Assembly (NCBI RefSeq): GCF_025833875.1
Contig: NZ_JAOYOD010000001.1
Coordinates: 2,232,001-2,296,000, forward strand
Reading direction: 5' to 3'
Length of the DNA: 64,000 nt
From: Reichenbachiella ulvae
GTDB lineage: Bacteria; Bacteroidota; Bacteroidia; Cytophagales; Cyclobacteriaceae
This document shows, one piece after another, positions 53,648-63,270 of the stretch. Position numbers and translations under genes: made by a program. The notes below the pieces were generated by a model. It did not search any database and was not told the DNA's origin. It worked only from the letters and a program-made list of their open reading frames with translations. Numbering within the stretch: position 1 is the first letter of the stretch; every line of letters starts with the position of its first letter.

Positions 53648-54285
53648 GGCAACAAATCAAATTGAAATCCACGGGACAGACAATAGTCAATGTACTGAGG
53701 TAAAATCTTCACCAGCCGATTCATGGATTTTTGATTATCATGCAACACTATGATATCGCCAGCCTTTGTTAGGGCTTTTAATCTTTGGAGGCATTCTTCA
53801 TCACTGATACTTGCATCAAAATCCCCAGGCATCAAAGAATACATCGCTATTTTGAAGCCTTCTTTAACCAAGCTGCGATACTGTCTAAAGGTCATTTGAC
53901 CATATGGAGGCCTAAAAAAGTGTGACTTAACCTGCCCCTGATAGCCATTCAACAAAGCTCTTGTTTGATTGGCACCTTCCAGATATTGAACAGATTCCAT
54001 TTCTTTTCCTCGGGAATGTAAATATGAATGGTTGGCTATTTGATGACCGTCATCTAAAATCCGCTCAACTAACTCTGGGTGCATTTCCATCTGCGATCCT
54101 AAAAGAAAAAAGCTGGCTTTTACTCCTTTGGATTTTAGTATATCCAATATTGGCAAAGTTCCTGTCCCAGGGCCATCATCGAAGGTGAGATACAAATTCT
54201 TTTTTTGATTAGGACCTTTCCAAATAATGCCAGGAAAAAGATACATCAACCACCTGGGGGTACGTTTGAAATAAAAGCTTGCCAA
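53644..54285 (-). CDS. Polysaccharide deacetylase (NodB-type)
   Basis: A 213-residue CE4 deacetylase with no signal peptide. Catalytic Asp-Asp is in 'LTFDDGPGTGT' and the metal His pair in 'IANHSYLHSRG'; 'FFRPPYGQMT' and 'VLHDNQKSM' are motifs 3 and 5. It could deacetylate a glycan precursor. The start is apparently TTG at 54285, since the first ATG removes the conserved 'FYFKRTPRWL' lead. It lies 2 bp after the PP2C gene. Confidence 0.9.
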   Translation of the reverse strand: MASFYFKRTPRWLMYLFPGIIWKGPNQKKNLYLTFDDGPGTGTLPILDILKSKGVKASFFLLGSQMEMHPELVERILDDGHQIANHSYLHSRGKEMESVQYLEGANQTRALLNGYQGQVKSHFFRPPYGQMTFRQYRSLVKEGFKIAMYSLMPGDFDASISDEECLQRLKALTKAGDIIVLHDNQKSMNRLVKILPQYIDYCLSRGFQFDLLP

Positions 54286-54287
54286 AC

Positions 54288-55502
54288 CTATGACTTCTCT
54301 TTCACGGAAAGGAGCGTGATATCATCTCGATAGGCCTTTCCTTCACGAAACTTCTCTACTGCAGCCAGCATATTGCGATTGAGTTCGAAGGCAGTAGATT
54401 GATCACATTGGTCTACGATTTGCTCGACACGTTCCTCTCCAAACTCCTCTCCTTTTAAATTTTCTGCTTCGGTGAGACCATCGGTATAGCTAAAGAGCTG
54501 AAACGACTCTACGCCTTCCAACATTTCAGTTTCTATAAAAGGCAATGGATCAAACATCCCTAGCACAGTAGTCCCTTTGGTTAGTTGTTGCTTCTTACCA
54601 TTTTGAATCAGCAAAGGAGGGTTATGTCCACAATTGGCATAGTTCAGTACCTTAGACTCCCGATCATAAGAAGCAATAAAGAAAGTGATAAATATATCCG
54701 AGTTACCAGAATGCACCAGCTGATAATTCAGTTCTTTTACGATGTTCATCAGATTGCGTGTCTGGCGAACCAGCGTCCTCAGAGATGCCTGGAAATTAGA
54801 CATCATCAGAGCTGCAGGCACACCTTTGCCAGACACATCGGCAATACAAACCATGTATTGATTTTCGTCTATCGACATGTAGTCGTAGTAGTCCCCTCCT
54901 ACATTGTGGTGGGGTTGATAGACTGCATCGATCTCCAGCTGTTTCGTTTGCGGTAGAGCTTTCGGGAATAGGTTTTTTTGAACTTGCTTAGCAATTTCCA
55001 ATTCCTTGGCCAAGGCTTCCTGAGCCAATTGCTTTCGCGCTAGTTTCTTGTTCTCGATCGCAACAATCAAAATATTCGTAATCGCCTCAAGAAAGGTGGT
55101 AGGCGATTTGGAGGAGATCCCTACTTGCGACTGGGCTACATCGGCGATGAAAACCAGAGCAAGCAACTTGTCTTTGTGCAAGACCGGTATGGCATATTCG
55201 AAATGCTCGCTTTCCTGCCTGTTTCGATCGATCGCTGCAGTCTGCTTCAATGATTCAAAAGCAGAAAGAGACACTTCATTACAAACTTCCTTTTTTACTC
55301 CAAAAAAGACTTTGTTCTCCCAATCCTCCTCTTTTACAAAAAGTGCCAACTTCTTGACTTTGAGGTTAGCCAACAAGGTAAAATGATAAATCTTGTAGAG
55401 AGATTCCTCAGGCAAATTATTGTTAATCGCCTCTGTCACCTCTAGCAAAGAATTGAGCTCGAGTTCCTTCAGATTGGACGCTATGGTATCTGCCGGGCTC
55501 AT
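54288..55502 (-). CDS. SpoIIE-type PP2C phosphatase with N-terminal GAF-like domain
   Basis: A 404-residue regulator. The N-terminal half (about 15-165) looks GAF-like; a short coiled coil (about 165-200) links it to a PP2C_SIG phosphatase domain (about 205-400). The metal-binding motifs are 'GGDYYDYM', 'CIADVSGKG', 'GHNPPLL' and 'YTDGLTEAEN'. Such proteins dephosphorylate anti-sigma-factor antagonists or partners, so it may control surface-glycan or stress genes. It overlaps the 85-aa gene by ATGA (55499-55502). Confidence 0.92.
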   Translation of the reverse strand: MSPADTIASNLKELELNSLLEVTEAINNNLPEESLYKIYHFTLLANLKVKKLALFVKEEDWENKVFFGVKKEVCNEVSLSAFESLKQTAAIDRNRQESEHFEYAIPVLHKDKLLALVFIADVAQSQVGISSKSPTTFLEAITNILIVAIENKKLARKQLAQEALAKELEIAKQVQKNLFPKALPQTKQLEIDAVYQPHHNVGGDYYDYMSIDENQYMVCIADVSGKGVPAALMMSNFQASLRTLVRQTRNLMNIVKELNYQLVHSGNSDIFITFFIASYDRESKVLNYANCGHNPPLLIQNGKKQQLTKGTTVLGMFDPLPFIETEMLEGVESFQLFSYTDGLTEAENLKGEEFGEERVEQIVDQCDQSTAFELNRNMLAAVEKFREGKAYRDDITLLSVKEKS

Positions 55503-55756
55503 GCTGTACCTGTATGGACTTTTAATCCGGCCTTAGTTGCCAAATAATGATAATCACGAAAGTGTATTTGAAGGTCGACTTCTTCCGGACCCAACTCCAG
55601 ATCAGGCTCAGCATAGCATTTCACCCAACCCTTCTTGTACATTTTTTTTAGAACGGCGAGCAATTCATCATCCTCTATTCCAACATTTTCTTTGAGCTCC
55701 TTGAATGCGATCAAAAAGTACAATTCGTCCAATACGTCGTATTCATGGTCACTCAT
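55499..55756 (-). CDS. Hypothetical acidic protein, 85 aa (winged-HTH-like?)
   Basis: A small acidic protein: a helix-turn-helix-like N-half ('VLDELYFLIAFKEL...DDELLAVLKKMYKKGWVKCY') followed by a strand-rich end ('VDLQIHFRDYHYLATKAGLKVH'). The shape resembles a wHTH adaptor, but there is no clear family. It is translationally coupled to the phosphatase gene and probably works with it. Confidence 0.65.
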   Translation of the reverse strand: MSDHEYDVLDELYFLIAFKELKENVGIEDDELLAVLKKMYKKGWVKCYAEPDLELGPEEVDLQIHFRDYHYLATKAGLKVHTGTA

Positions 55757-55770
55757 AATAGTCGATTTCC

Positions 55771-56862
55771 TTAAACTTTATAACTGCGTTTCCTCCAACG
55801 AAACTTTCCAAAATTAGAAGCTATGCCAAAGAATACCACATAAACCGGGTAAATAATTTGGAGCAGCAGAAATCCAGGAATGGATATTTTAGAATTGCTG
55901 ATACCAGAGCTGCGTCTCAAAAAAAAATAATCCACAATTAGTTTAGAGGCAATCAACGATAAAATAATAGGCAGATTCTGATCCCATATTTGGATCACAC
56001 CAAATGTCCCAAATGCGTAAACCAAAAACAAGAAGACCGGCAAAAACCAAGAATTCCAATCCCTGTGGTGTTTCCATTTGGAGGACCAGCGGATGCGCTG
56101 ATGATAAAATTCCCTCAGACTCTTTACAGCTTCCGTCACTACCAGGGGTGTTGGGCTAGACAGGAATTGTACTTTACCAGGGTATCGCTTGTATATTTTT
56201 CTCAGCAAAAATTCATCGTCTCCAGAGGCCAAATGCTCATTTCCTTCAAAGCCCTCAACTTCCCTAAAAGCCTGTTTATGAAATCCATAATTACAACCAT
56301 TAATCATACCTGGATGGCCCAGTTTGAGAGTAGCAGCCCCCACCCCGACTAAGGCTGACAGTTCCATATTCAGCATATCCACCCAAAAACCTTGCGAATC
56401 CTCATATTTGACTGGTCCGAAAGCCATTTGATTCTGCTCCAGTGCCTCTGCGTAGCATTGAAGCCATTTGGTCCCAACTTGAGTATCTCCATCGGTGCAT
56501 ACGATCCAATCTCCTTTTGCTTCCTGCACGCCTCTCTTGATCCCAGCCTTTTTACCCGATTCTGATCCTGCCAATGTAATCAAGCGAATCCGAGAATCCT
56601 GTATTCCCTTTACTACTTCTGCTGTTAGATCAGTGGAATGATCATCAATCACCAATACCTCAAAATTCTGATAGTCGTTTTTCAGAATACAATTCAATAT
56701 TTGCTTGATATGCTCCTCCTCATCACGTACTGGGACCAGCACCGAAATTTCCTTGTTTTCACTCTTGTCTAGCAGTTTTATCACTCTCTTTGGGAGAGAA
56801 AAAAACAAGATCAGCATCAATAGATCATAGAGTAGGAAAAGGAGGATGAGTAGTACAATCAC
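55771..56862 (-). CDS. Family 2 glycosyltransferase, second paralogue
   Basis: A 363-residue enzyme: N-terminal membrane helix, 'VLVIDDHSTDLT', 'VCTDGDTQVG', 'GDDEFLLRK' and 'QRIRWSSKW', then C-terminal helices. It starts at GTG 56862, which overlaps the YbhN-like stop as GTGA. It likely attaches sugars to a lipid carrier or surface polymer, with the flippase-like gene upstream. Confidence 0.9.
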   Translation of the reverse strand: MIVLLILLFLLYDLLMLILFFSLPKRVIKLLDKSENKEISVLVPVRDEEEHIKQILNCILKNDYQNFEVLVIDDHSTDLTAEVVKGIQDSRIRLITLAGSESGKKAGIKRGVQEAKGDWIVCTDGDTQVGTKWLQCYAEALEQNQMAFGPVKYEDSQGFWVDMLNMELSALVGVGAATLKLGHPGMINGCNYGFHKQAFREVEGFEGNEHLASGDDEFLLRKIYKRYPGKVQFLSSPTPLVVTEAVKSLREFYHQRIRWSSKWKHHRDWNSWFLPVFLFLVYAFGTFGVIQIWDQNLPIILSLIASKLIVDYFFLRRSSGISNSKISIPGFLLLQIIYPVYVVFFGIASNFGKFRWRKRSYKV

Positions 56863-57746
56863 AACCAGTTCCTTTTAGCCTTTGAAACGAAGAACAATCC
56901 CAAAATCGCAGGTATAACTATATTAATCAACCATATAACCAAACCAGCCATCATCACCCACCTGACATCCTCGACGAAGAGAGAGAAAAACATAAGTGTC
57001 GAAACCTCCCTTGTCATTAGATCGCCAACCAGCAACATACCCGGCACTAATGACTTGGCCATGAAAACCCAAAATATACCGAGTAGCAAAAGATAGACTG
57101 GCATTGAGACATTGAGTGCATAAAAAATCAAAAGAAACTGAAAACTAAATACAGCATAGCGCAAAAAAGATACAACAAGCAATCTGAAAATAACTTTGCG
57201 GCTTATATACTCCAGATGAGATTTCAGTCGATCTATTTGAGGGGTTGTAGTTTTAATTAATATTCCAACTGCTATTATGACTAATACAATAGCTATCATT
57301 ATAGGCATCACCCTCGCGTTGAAAAAAGTCACTCCTTTGAAGCTCAAAAACGAAGTAGCAATGGCGCCAAAAAACATTGTGGGTACCAATTGAGTCGTAC
57401 GACAAACAAAAAGCGCAGACAAGGCCTTCTTCCTTTCAAGTCCTTTCACATCTCCTACCCTGACTATGGCATCCCCTATTCCTGCAGGAGCCAAAACATT
57501 CAAACTCCTACCAGCTAAAACCAACTGAATTACCTCTACTATTGAATAGGAGCTAAAACTGCGGGTGACTACATACCACTTGTAAGATTCCAAAAACAAA
57601 TTGAATGGCAGCAAGGCAAGGGCCATAATCAATGGCACAATCTTCAAACCAGTGAAATCCCAGGTCCAATCACGCCCAATAACTTGTTGATACAACATCC
57701 ACAACACTATGATCGGCAATATCCAGGTCCATATCCATCTCAGCAT
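56859..57746 (-). CDS. YbhN/UPF0104-type membrane protein (flippase-like)
   Basis: An integral membrane protein with about eight helices and the LPG_synthase_TM family 'SLNVLAPAGIGDAIVRVGDVKGL' block ('APAGIGDAIVRVGD'). Members move or flip lipid-linked intermediates, fitting the two glycosyltransferases behind it. I choose ATG 57746 (MLRWIWTWILP...); a GTG at 57800 would add 18 residues and is also possible. It opens the minus-strand operon and is divergent from ruvC. Confidence 0.82.
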   Translation of the reverse strand: MLRWIWTWILPIIVLWMLYQQVIGRDWTWDFTGLKIVPLIMALALLPFNLFLESYKWYVVTRSFSSYSIVEVIQLVLAGRSLNVLAPAGIGDAIVRVGDVKGLERKKALSALFVCRTTQLVPTMFFGAIATSFLSFKGVTFFNARVMPIMIAIVLVIIAVGILIKTTTPQIDRLKSHLEYISRKVIFRLLVVSFLRYAVFSFQFLLIFYALNVSMPVYLLLLGIFWVFMAKSLVPGMLLVGDLMTREVSTLMFFSLFVEDVRWVMMAGLVIWLINIVIPAILGLFFVSKAKRNWL

Positions 57747-57848
57747 CTTCCAAATAGGAAGATTGATTAAAACTGAATGATATGCTCTGATCCTTTCCAC
57801 AAATGAGATTTAACAGACCGAAAAAAGCCTGATGATTTCTATCTTGCA

Positions 57849-58415
57849 ATGCTATTCACATCTATGCAGAAAAATAAGGAAAAAATAATATTAGGAATAG
57901 ACCCAGGCACGACTGTTATGGGATATGGAGTGATACATATCATTGGACCTAAAATTAAAATTCTGCAGTTTGGGGTCATCCACCTCAGCAAATACAAAAC
58001 CCATGAACTAAAACTGAAAAAAATCTACGAGCGGGTCTCTTCTATTATCGAAGAGTTTGCTCCAGACGATGTGGCATTGGAAGCTCCCTTTTATGGCAAA
58101 AACGTTCAATCCATGCTCAAACTAGGCAGGGCTCAGGGAGTGGCTATGTCTGCTGCTTTGAACCGAGACATTCCCATCACCGAATATGCTCCAAAGAAGG
58201 TAAAACAATCCGTAACAGGAAATGGCAATGCCTCCAAAGAACAGGTTGCAGCCATGTTGAAGTCAATATTGAAATTTCAAGACGCGCCAAAGCTGCTCGA
58301 TGCTACGGATGCCTTAGCAGTTGCCCTCACACATCACTATCAGGGAGGCAAAGTACAATCTAGTAGCAAAAGTTGGAAAGCCTTCATCTCTGACAATCCT
58401 AAACGGATAAAATAG
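57849..58415 (+). CDS. ruvC: Holliday junction resolvase RuvC
   Basis: A 188-residue resolvase of the RNase H fold. Catalytic acidic residues: Asp18 in 'GIDPGTTVMGYG', Glu in 'LEAPFYGKN', and the Asp pair in 'DATDALAVALTHH'. It may start at ATG 57849 or at ATG 57864 (MQKNKEK...), which fits most RuvC starts better. It is monocistronic; the FG-GAP gene ends 3 bp after it on the other strand. Confidence 0.95.
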   Translation: MLFTSMQKNKEKIILGIDPGTTVMGYGVIHIIGPKIKILQFGVIHLSKYKTHELKLKKIYERVSSIIEEFAPDDVALEAPFYGKNVQSMLKLGRAQGVAMSAALNRDIPITEYAPKKVKQSVTGNGNASKEQVAAMLKSILKFQDAPKLLDATDALAVALTHHYQGGKVQSSSKSWKAFISDNPKRIK

Positions 58416-58418
58416 CGC

Positions 58419-61400
58419 CTATCTAAGAATCAAAGTTGATTGCCAGGAACCAGATCTGATTAAATATACCCCCGGATTCAAATCCAGCTTTAGCTCCAAC
58501 ACATCAGTAGATACGGGCAGAGCCTCCAGATTGGAGTAAAACCGTCTTCCTGATAAATCTGAAATCTCCAGGTTTCTCCCATCCACTATCCCCTTTATGT
58601 AGATCGGTTGATTCGATTCAGCGGGATTTGGATATAAAATTGTAAATAAAGCTGACCTTTCAGTCTTCTCACTGGACAACACCGTTTCGAAATACTGCTT
58701 ACCGAACTCAAATGATTCCTCCCCAATCTGCTGTCCAATAATTCGTCCTGGGATATCATCTATAGGTGGATGGATACCACCCCAGATTCTGGACAAACTG
58801 CATTGATCAGAAGCATCCCTATATGTTGCCCACTGTAGCACTACATCCTGACTTGGGCCTTCCTCGAACACCAAAAACTCATTTTTTGGGGCGACAAACT
58901 CTCCCATACCTCCTGGGAAATATTCGCTTCCTGTTATTTTTTCCAAAATCACCGCCGCAGCTCGCGAAAAAGTAGAGTGTCCAGACACATAGCCAGCAAA
59001 GGGTGGCGTCACAAATGTAGGACGCTGGTAGGGCCACCAATTTTCTGCAAAGATCCATCCTACGCCTGCATAATCAGTATCAGGATTGGCTATCTCGCCA
59101 GGTCCTCGCCAGGTGTAAAATTTAATCTTTCCCACATTTTCGTCCGAAGACCCTGCGAGGGGATCTCCTGCTTCTACCCTTTCGATAAAACCAGGAATAA
59201 GTGGAATTCCTGCCACATGATAATCCGTAGCATTTGGCTCTGAGCTTTGCCCAAGTTGTGCCACATAACGCAAAGCAGATATCGGTCTGATATAATCATA
59301 CCATCCTTTGATACTCCATGCCGAAATAGCCGCATCATGCATCGCTCCCCCAAGCAGAAAATAAGCCTTTACATCCCACTCCAAAGCATCCAGAATTTCA
59401 CCTTGTTTTTCAAATTTCTTGACGAGTAGCTCATGATCAGAAACATAATTAAGGATGGTAAACCAATGCCCTGGAGGAGTTTCTGAATCCGGTCCGTCAG
59501 CCCAAAACTCTGCCAATACTCTAGCATAATCTCCTCTTGGTACCAATTGAGGTTGATAGGGTTGATTCGTATATGGGTTAACCTCATATCCAGTACCTAA
59601 ATCTCCACCTTCGGAATAGGTATAAAAATTTTCATATTGATCAAAATCAATGGGGAATTGGCTAAAATCTACATTACCAATCGAAGCGGGCGAAATATCC
59701 CAAACCACTCCATCCCCTGGATCCAAATGGCTCGACCATATGGCTACCATGCTAAATGCCCTTAAAAAGGCTTCATTGTCAGCCGTAGGGTTTTCTAAAT
59801 CCAACAAAGGAGGACTACCTGGATCATGAAAGACTGTGTATTCACCTTCCTCTCGAGAGTAGAGACTTGACTGATCTGAAGTCATGGCAAAAGTCAATAC
59901 CTCCCCCCATTCCGGACTGAGAAATTCCGGCGAAGAATTACCAATCACATTGCCACTTTGATCCACATAAACATCCAAGGCCAGTGGTTGCCACCTGTTG
60001 GCATCAGTGAGTGAAGAATTACCCGGCAAATCTGGAACGAGTGGCTCATTCACAGAGGTATAAATAGCATTATCGTAATGACTATCCTCTCTCGAACCAT
60101 CTTGTCTACCAAATTCTATGACAGTTTGCGCCACGTAGTTCCCTAATGCTGCGGGATCACCTGAACTATAATCTGTAGAACTGAAGCTAGGGTCATACCC
60201 TAAAATCCCCATTATTTCTTCCAAACTCTGAAGCGTAACCTCCGCATTAGGTGAATACTGAAAGCGATGTTTCAAAAGATGATACATGGCATAACTAATG
60301 GCAATATCTGTAGATTCAGGTATGGGTTCAGTCGATGTAAAGCCATCAAAATTTGATTGAAACCCGTGTACATTTTGACCTAACAAATAAGGTTTTGTCT
60401 GATTGAACACAGCCCAAACATCATACATAGCTACGCTGCTATGAAAGAGATTCCGAGCATGCATAGTCGGTCGTGCATAATCATTCCTAATAGCCTCCAA
60501 CAGCACTTCATTCCATTGACGAGCTATAGAATGTTCCTCGGTTCTTTCAACTGCTCTCAACGCCACCGCAACTGAAGAAGGCTTTGACTTACAAACATTC
60601 TCCTCTACTAATTCGACCTTTCCATTTTGCACGATATCCCAAAGAACCAAAATCTCATGAGTTCCCTGCCCTTCCAGAATTGACCCACCATCAACCTCCC
60701 AGTGATACACACTATTTTCAGTCAACGGGTAAGAATATAACTGCTCGCTTAAAATCTCGGGAGCAGTTTCTCCTGAAATCTGTTTGGAAGGTAAATACGT
60801 ACAACTACCATCATTTTGAGTGGCTCCAGAATCATAGTTGCAAGCATCCGGATCATTACAACCTAGGATTTTCTGACTTGTTATCTGAACCTGACTGTAT
60901 CCTTGAGATTCAACAAAATGATAATTTGCATTAATAGCTATGCCATTGTAAGATTCTGTGATACCAGAAGGCCATTCAATTGTCACATCCACTGGCCCTA
61001 CCTCCTCGCCTAAACCAAAATGGAGACCCTGGATACTTTGTGACAACATGGCCACAGAGTAATTGGTTTTCTTGAAAGAAAGGCTAGAACCTACTACTTC
61101 GACTTTGGCCCCAAGACCTGAACGATTGGATGCTGTTCCTTCCAGCGATAGCTGCAACCAGGCGTTTCCAGACTTATCAGTTGTTTCCAGTAAGTTTTCA
61201 TAAAACAGCGGCGTACCATTAAAATCAGTCGCCAACAAATCGCGGTCCCCGTCATGATCAAAATCAAAAAACACAGCCGACAAACTTTCTGTAGGTAAAT
61301 CCAGACCTATCTCACTAGCAATATCAACAAAAGAATTGACGCCCGCAGCGTATTGGCTTTGATACATTTTATTCACCTCTCGGTTGCCCTGACCATAGCC

Positions 61401-62414
61401 ATTGGTGACATACAGGTCCTCGTCCCCATCATTGTCCCAGTCAGCAAAAACCCCGGCCCATCCCCAGCCGGTTTTCTCTACTTGTTCGTAGGGAGCTTCC
61501 TCCAGATAGCTCAAATCACCTTGTCTACTATAGAGTGAACTCACATTGATATCTGTGACATAAATATCTTCATCTCCATCCCTATCGAAATCTACTACTG
61601 CGATACCCATACAATCCCCTTGATCTGCTAATCCATAATCGCCAGCTTGATCAAGGAACCCTGTTCCGTTTTGATTGACAAACAGTTGATTCGGCACCTT
61701 AAAATCATTGGCCAAATACAAGTCTACCCAACCGTCCTCGTTCACATCGATTGGATAGGCCATCCAGGTAAACGAGCCTCCAACAATTCCCATAGCCTGA
61801 GTGACGTCTTTGAATGTTCCATCACCATTGTTTTTGTACAGGCGATTCCCATTGCACTCCTCCCAGATTGTAAAAAAGACATCTAAGAACCCATCATTGT
61901 CAAAATCGAACCAAAGTGCGCTTGAATTGTGGCAATTTTCATGTTGAAAAATTCCAGCTTCCAGAGTAACATCTTGAAAACTTCCATCTCCCAGGTTTTT
62001 ATAAAGTGTACGTTCGTGCTGGGCTGTATACATGAGGTCTGGAAAACCGTCATTGTTATAATCTCCCCAGGCTGCTCCCATCTTTACCCCAGAGTTGAAG
62101 CCACCATCTGCAGCCTCTGCAGTATAATTGTAAGATTCTTTGATACCACTCAGTTCGGTCACATCCGTAAAAGTGCCATCATTGTTGTTTCTGAATAGTG
62201 TATTAGAATTGGGGATAGAAGGGTCTTGATCATTTAACCGCCCAACAAAAAAAACATCCAAGTCTCCATCTCCATCATAATCCGCAACAGCAACCCCATT
62301 TTGGTTGCTATGAATATCTAAGCCTGATTGCTTTGAAATGGAAAAAAAATGCTGAGATGAAGCCTTGGAATATACCAATCCCCACAGGATCAATAAGAAT
62401 AGTAATCGTTTCAA
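58419..62414 (-). CDS. Secreted FG-GAP/ASPIC protein fused to a vanadium-haloperoxidase-like domain, T9SS cargo
   Basis: A 1331-residue exported protein: signal peptide (about 1-21), an FG-GAP/VCBS beta-propeller (about 30-430; many 'DxDGDxD' calcium loops), ASPIC/UnbV-type segment (about 430-515), a 'GCNDPDACNYDSGA' motif region (about 520-545), a PAP2/haloperoxidase domain (about 650-1240), then a type IX secretion C-terminal domain ('LYPNPAES...'). The vanadate-binding motif is nearly complete: Lys1036 and Arg1043 (KX6RP), SGH with His1146, and Arg1209/His1215 in 'SRIWGGIH' (SRX5H). Phosphatase or halide oxidation is possible. The start codon is TTG at 62414. It is convergent with ruvC, 3 bp apart. 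Confidence 0.9.
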   Translation of the reverse strand: MKRLLFLLILWGLVYSKASSQHFFSISKQSGLDIHSNQNGVAVADYDGDGDLDVFFVGRLNDQDPSIPNSNTLFRNNNDGTFTDVTELSGIKESYNYTAEAADGGFNSGVKMGAAWGDYNNDGFPDLMYTAQHERTLYKNLGDGSFQDVTLEAGIFQHENCHNSSALWFDFDNDGFLDVFFTIWEECNGNRLYKNNGDGTFKDVTQAMGIVGGSFTWMAYPIDVNEDGWVDLYLANDFKVPNQLFVNQNGTGFLDQAGDYGLADQGDCMGIAVVDFDRDGDEDIYVTDINVSSLYSRQGDLSYLEEAPYEQVEKTGWGWAGVFADWDNDGDEDLYVTNGYGQGNREVNKMYQSQYAAGVNSFVDIASEIGLDLPTESLSAVFFDFDHDGDRDLLATDFNGTPLFYENLLETTDKSGNAWLQLSLEGTASNRSGLGAKVEVVGSSLSFKKTNYSVAMLSQSIQGLHFGLGEEVGPVDVTIEWPSGITESYNGIAINANYHFVESQGYSQVQITSQKILGCNDPDACNYDSGATQNDGSCTYLPSKQISGETAPEILSEQLYSYPLTENSVYHWEVDGGSILEGQGTHEILVLWDIVQNGKVELVEENVCKSKPSSVAVALRAVERTEEHSIARQWNEVLLEAIRNDYARPTMHARNLFHSSVAMYDVWAVFNQTKPYLLGQNVHGFQSNFDGFTSTEPIPESTDIAISYAMYHLLKHRFQYSPNAEVTLQSLEEIMGILGYDPSFSSTDYSSGDPAALGNYVAQTVIEFGRQDGSREDSHYDNAIYTSVNEPLVPDLPGNSSLTDANRWQPLALDVYVDQSGNVIGNSSPEFLSPEWGEVLTFAMTSDQSSLYSREEGEYTVFHDPGSPPLLDLENPTADNEAFLRAFSMVAIWSSHLDPGDGVVWDISPASIGNVDFSQFPIDFDQYENFYTYSEGGDLGTGYEVNPYTNQPYQPQLVPRGDYARVLAEFWADGPDSETPPGHWFTILNYVSDHELLVKKFEKQGEILDALEWDVKAYFLLGGAMHDAAISAWSIKGWYDYIRPISALRYVAQLGQSSEPNATDYHVAGIPLIPGFIERVEAGDPLAGSSDENVGKIKFYTWRGPGEIANPDTDYAGVGWIFAENWWPYQRPTFVTPPFAGYVSGHSTFSRAAAVILEKITGSEYFPGGMGEFVAPKNEFLVFEEGPSQDVVLQWATYRDASDQCSLSRIWGGIHPPIDDIPGRIIGQQIGEESFEFGKQYFETVLSSEKTERSALFTILYPNPAESNQPIYIKGIVDGRNLEISDLSGRRFYSNLEALPVSTDVLELKLDLNPGVYLIRSGSWQSTLILR

Positions 62415-62484
62415 ATAATGCCCGCCTTATGTAATTAATCTTTCCTCTTAACTCGTAAACCTTTGGCCATTGCCAAAGCGTCTA

Positions 62485-62940
62485 TTACCAGGTGGTTGAT
62501 TTGATTTTTTGTGCCGCTCGCATGATATCGCGTCTGGATATCTGACCTTTCAACACTCCGTTTTGTGTAACAGGAAAACGCCTAAAATACGTAGTAAGAA
62601 ACTCATTGGCGCATTCTACCACATCCATATCTATATCCAGTGTTTTTACATTCTCGGACATAAAATCCTTCACTTTTCCCTTTCCGCTAGGAATATTATG
62701 GTATGATGACTGCACTAATACCTTGAGACAATCCTTTTCGGAAAGCATCCCCACCAACTCTCTTCTTTCATTCAAAACAGGCCCGCCTGATATTTTCTTT
62801 TTCAACATAACATCTATAGCCTCGGCTATTTCCATATCGGGCGTGAAAGTAATGAGGTCTTTCGCCATGTAATCCGAGATTTTCTCGTACTTGATGTCTT
62901 GTTCTTGGGCTATAGCAGCACCTTTAAAGTTCATAACCAT
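62485..62940 (-). CDS. Two-CBS-domain protein
   Basis: A 151-residue protein made of a tandem CBS pair (about 20-80 and 88-145), a Bateman module that senses AMP, ATP or SAM. 'DLITFTPDMEIAEAIDVML' and 'FMSENVKTLDIDMDVVECANEFL' are the two repeat starts. It has no other domain, so it would act as a regulatory partner. It is monocistronic; a dyad ATAATA-CC-TATTAT (62971-62984) lies upstream. Confidence 0.9.
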   Translation of the reverse strand: MVMNFKGAAIAQEQDIKYEKISDYMAKDLITFTPDMEIAEAIDVMLKKKISGGPVLNERRELVGMLSEKDCLKVLVQSSYHNIPSGKGKVKDFMSENVKTLDIDMDVVECANEFLTTYFRRFPVTQNGVLKGQISRRDIMRAAQKIKSTTW

Positions 62941-63270
62941 AATAGTAATTTTTAGTGTTCATGCATTAGAATAATACCTATTATATTAAGCTATTTTTGT
63001 CTCAAAATCAAGACCCTGGTTCAAAAAGCACAATATCCTAGGATTATTTCGTTATGTTTTGTACTTTACTAAGATTGAAATCGATGTGTCCAGTTTCAAA
63101 ATGTCATAAAAACTACAAAGACCTAAGTGACTAAGAAGAAAAATACAGATAAAACTGACCTTCAACTTGATAGGATACGTATAAAACATTAAATTTGCGG
63201 GCTCGTATTTCTTATGTCTGTACAGGTATCGAGAAATATTTGGCTCCATAAATAAGGAAAATAAAATCAT
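62941..63270. other. Intergenic region between the CBS gene and rpoD
   Basis: No gene is supported; a minus-strand frame (63052-63321) overlaps the rpoD start and looks like chance. It holds the rpoD promoter (listed) and the dyad upstream of the CBS gene. Confidence 0.6.
63167..63197 (+). promoter_or_regulatory. Promoter of rpoD
   Basis: A -33 TTG (63167-63169) and -7 box TAAATTTG (63190-63197) are 20 bp apart, the normal layout for Bacteroidota sigma-ABfr-type promoters (TTTG-N19-21-TAnnTTTG). It is about 74 bp before the ATG, leaving a short leader. Confidence 0.6.
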
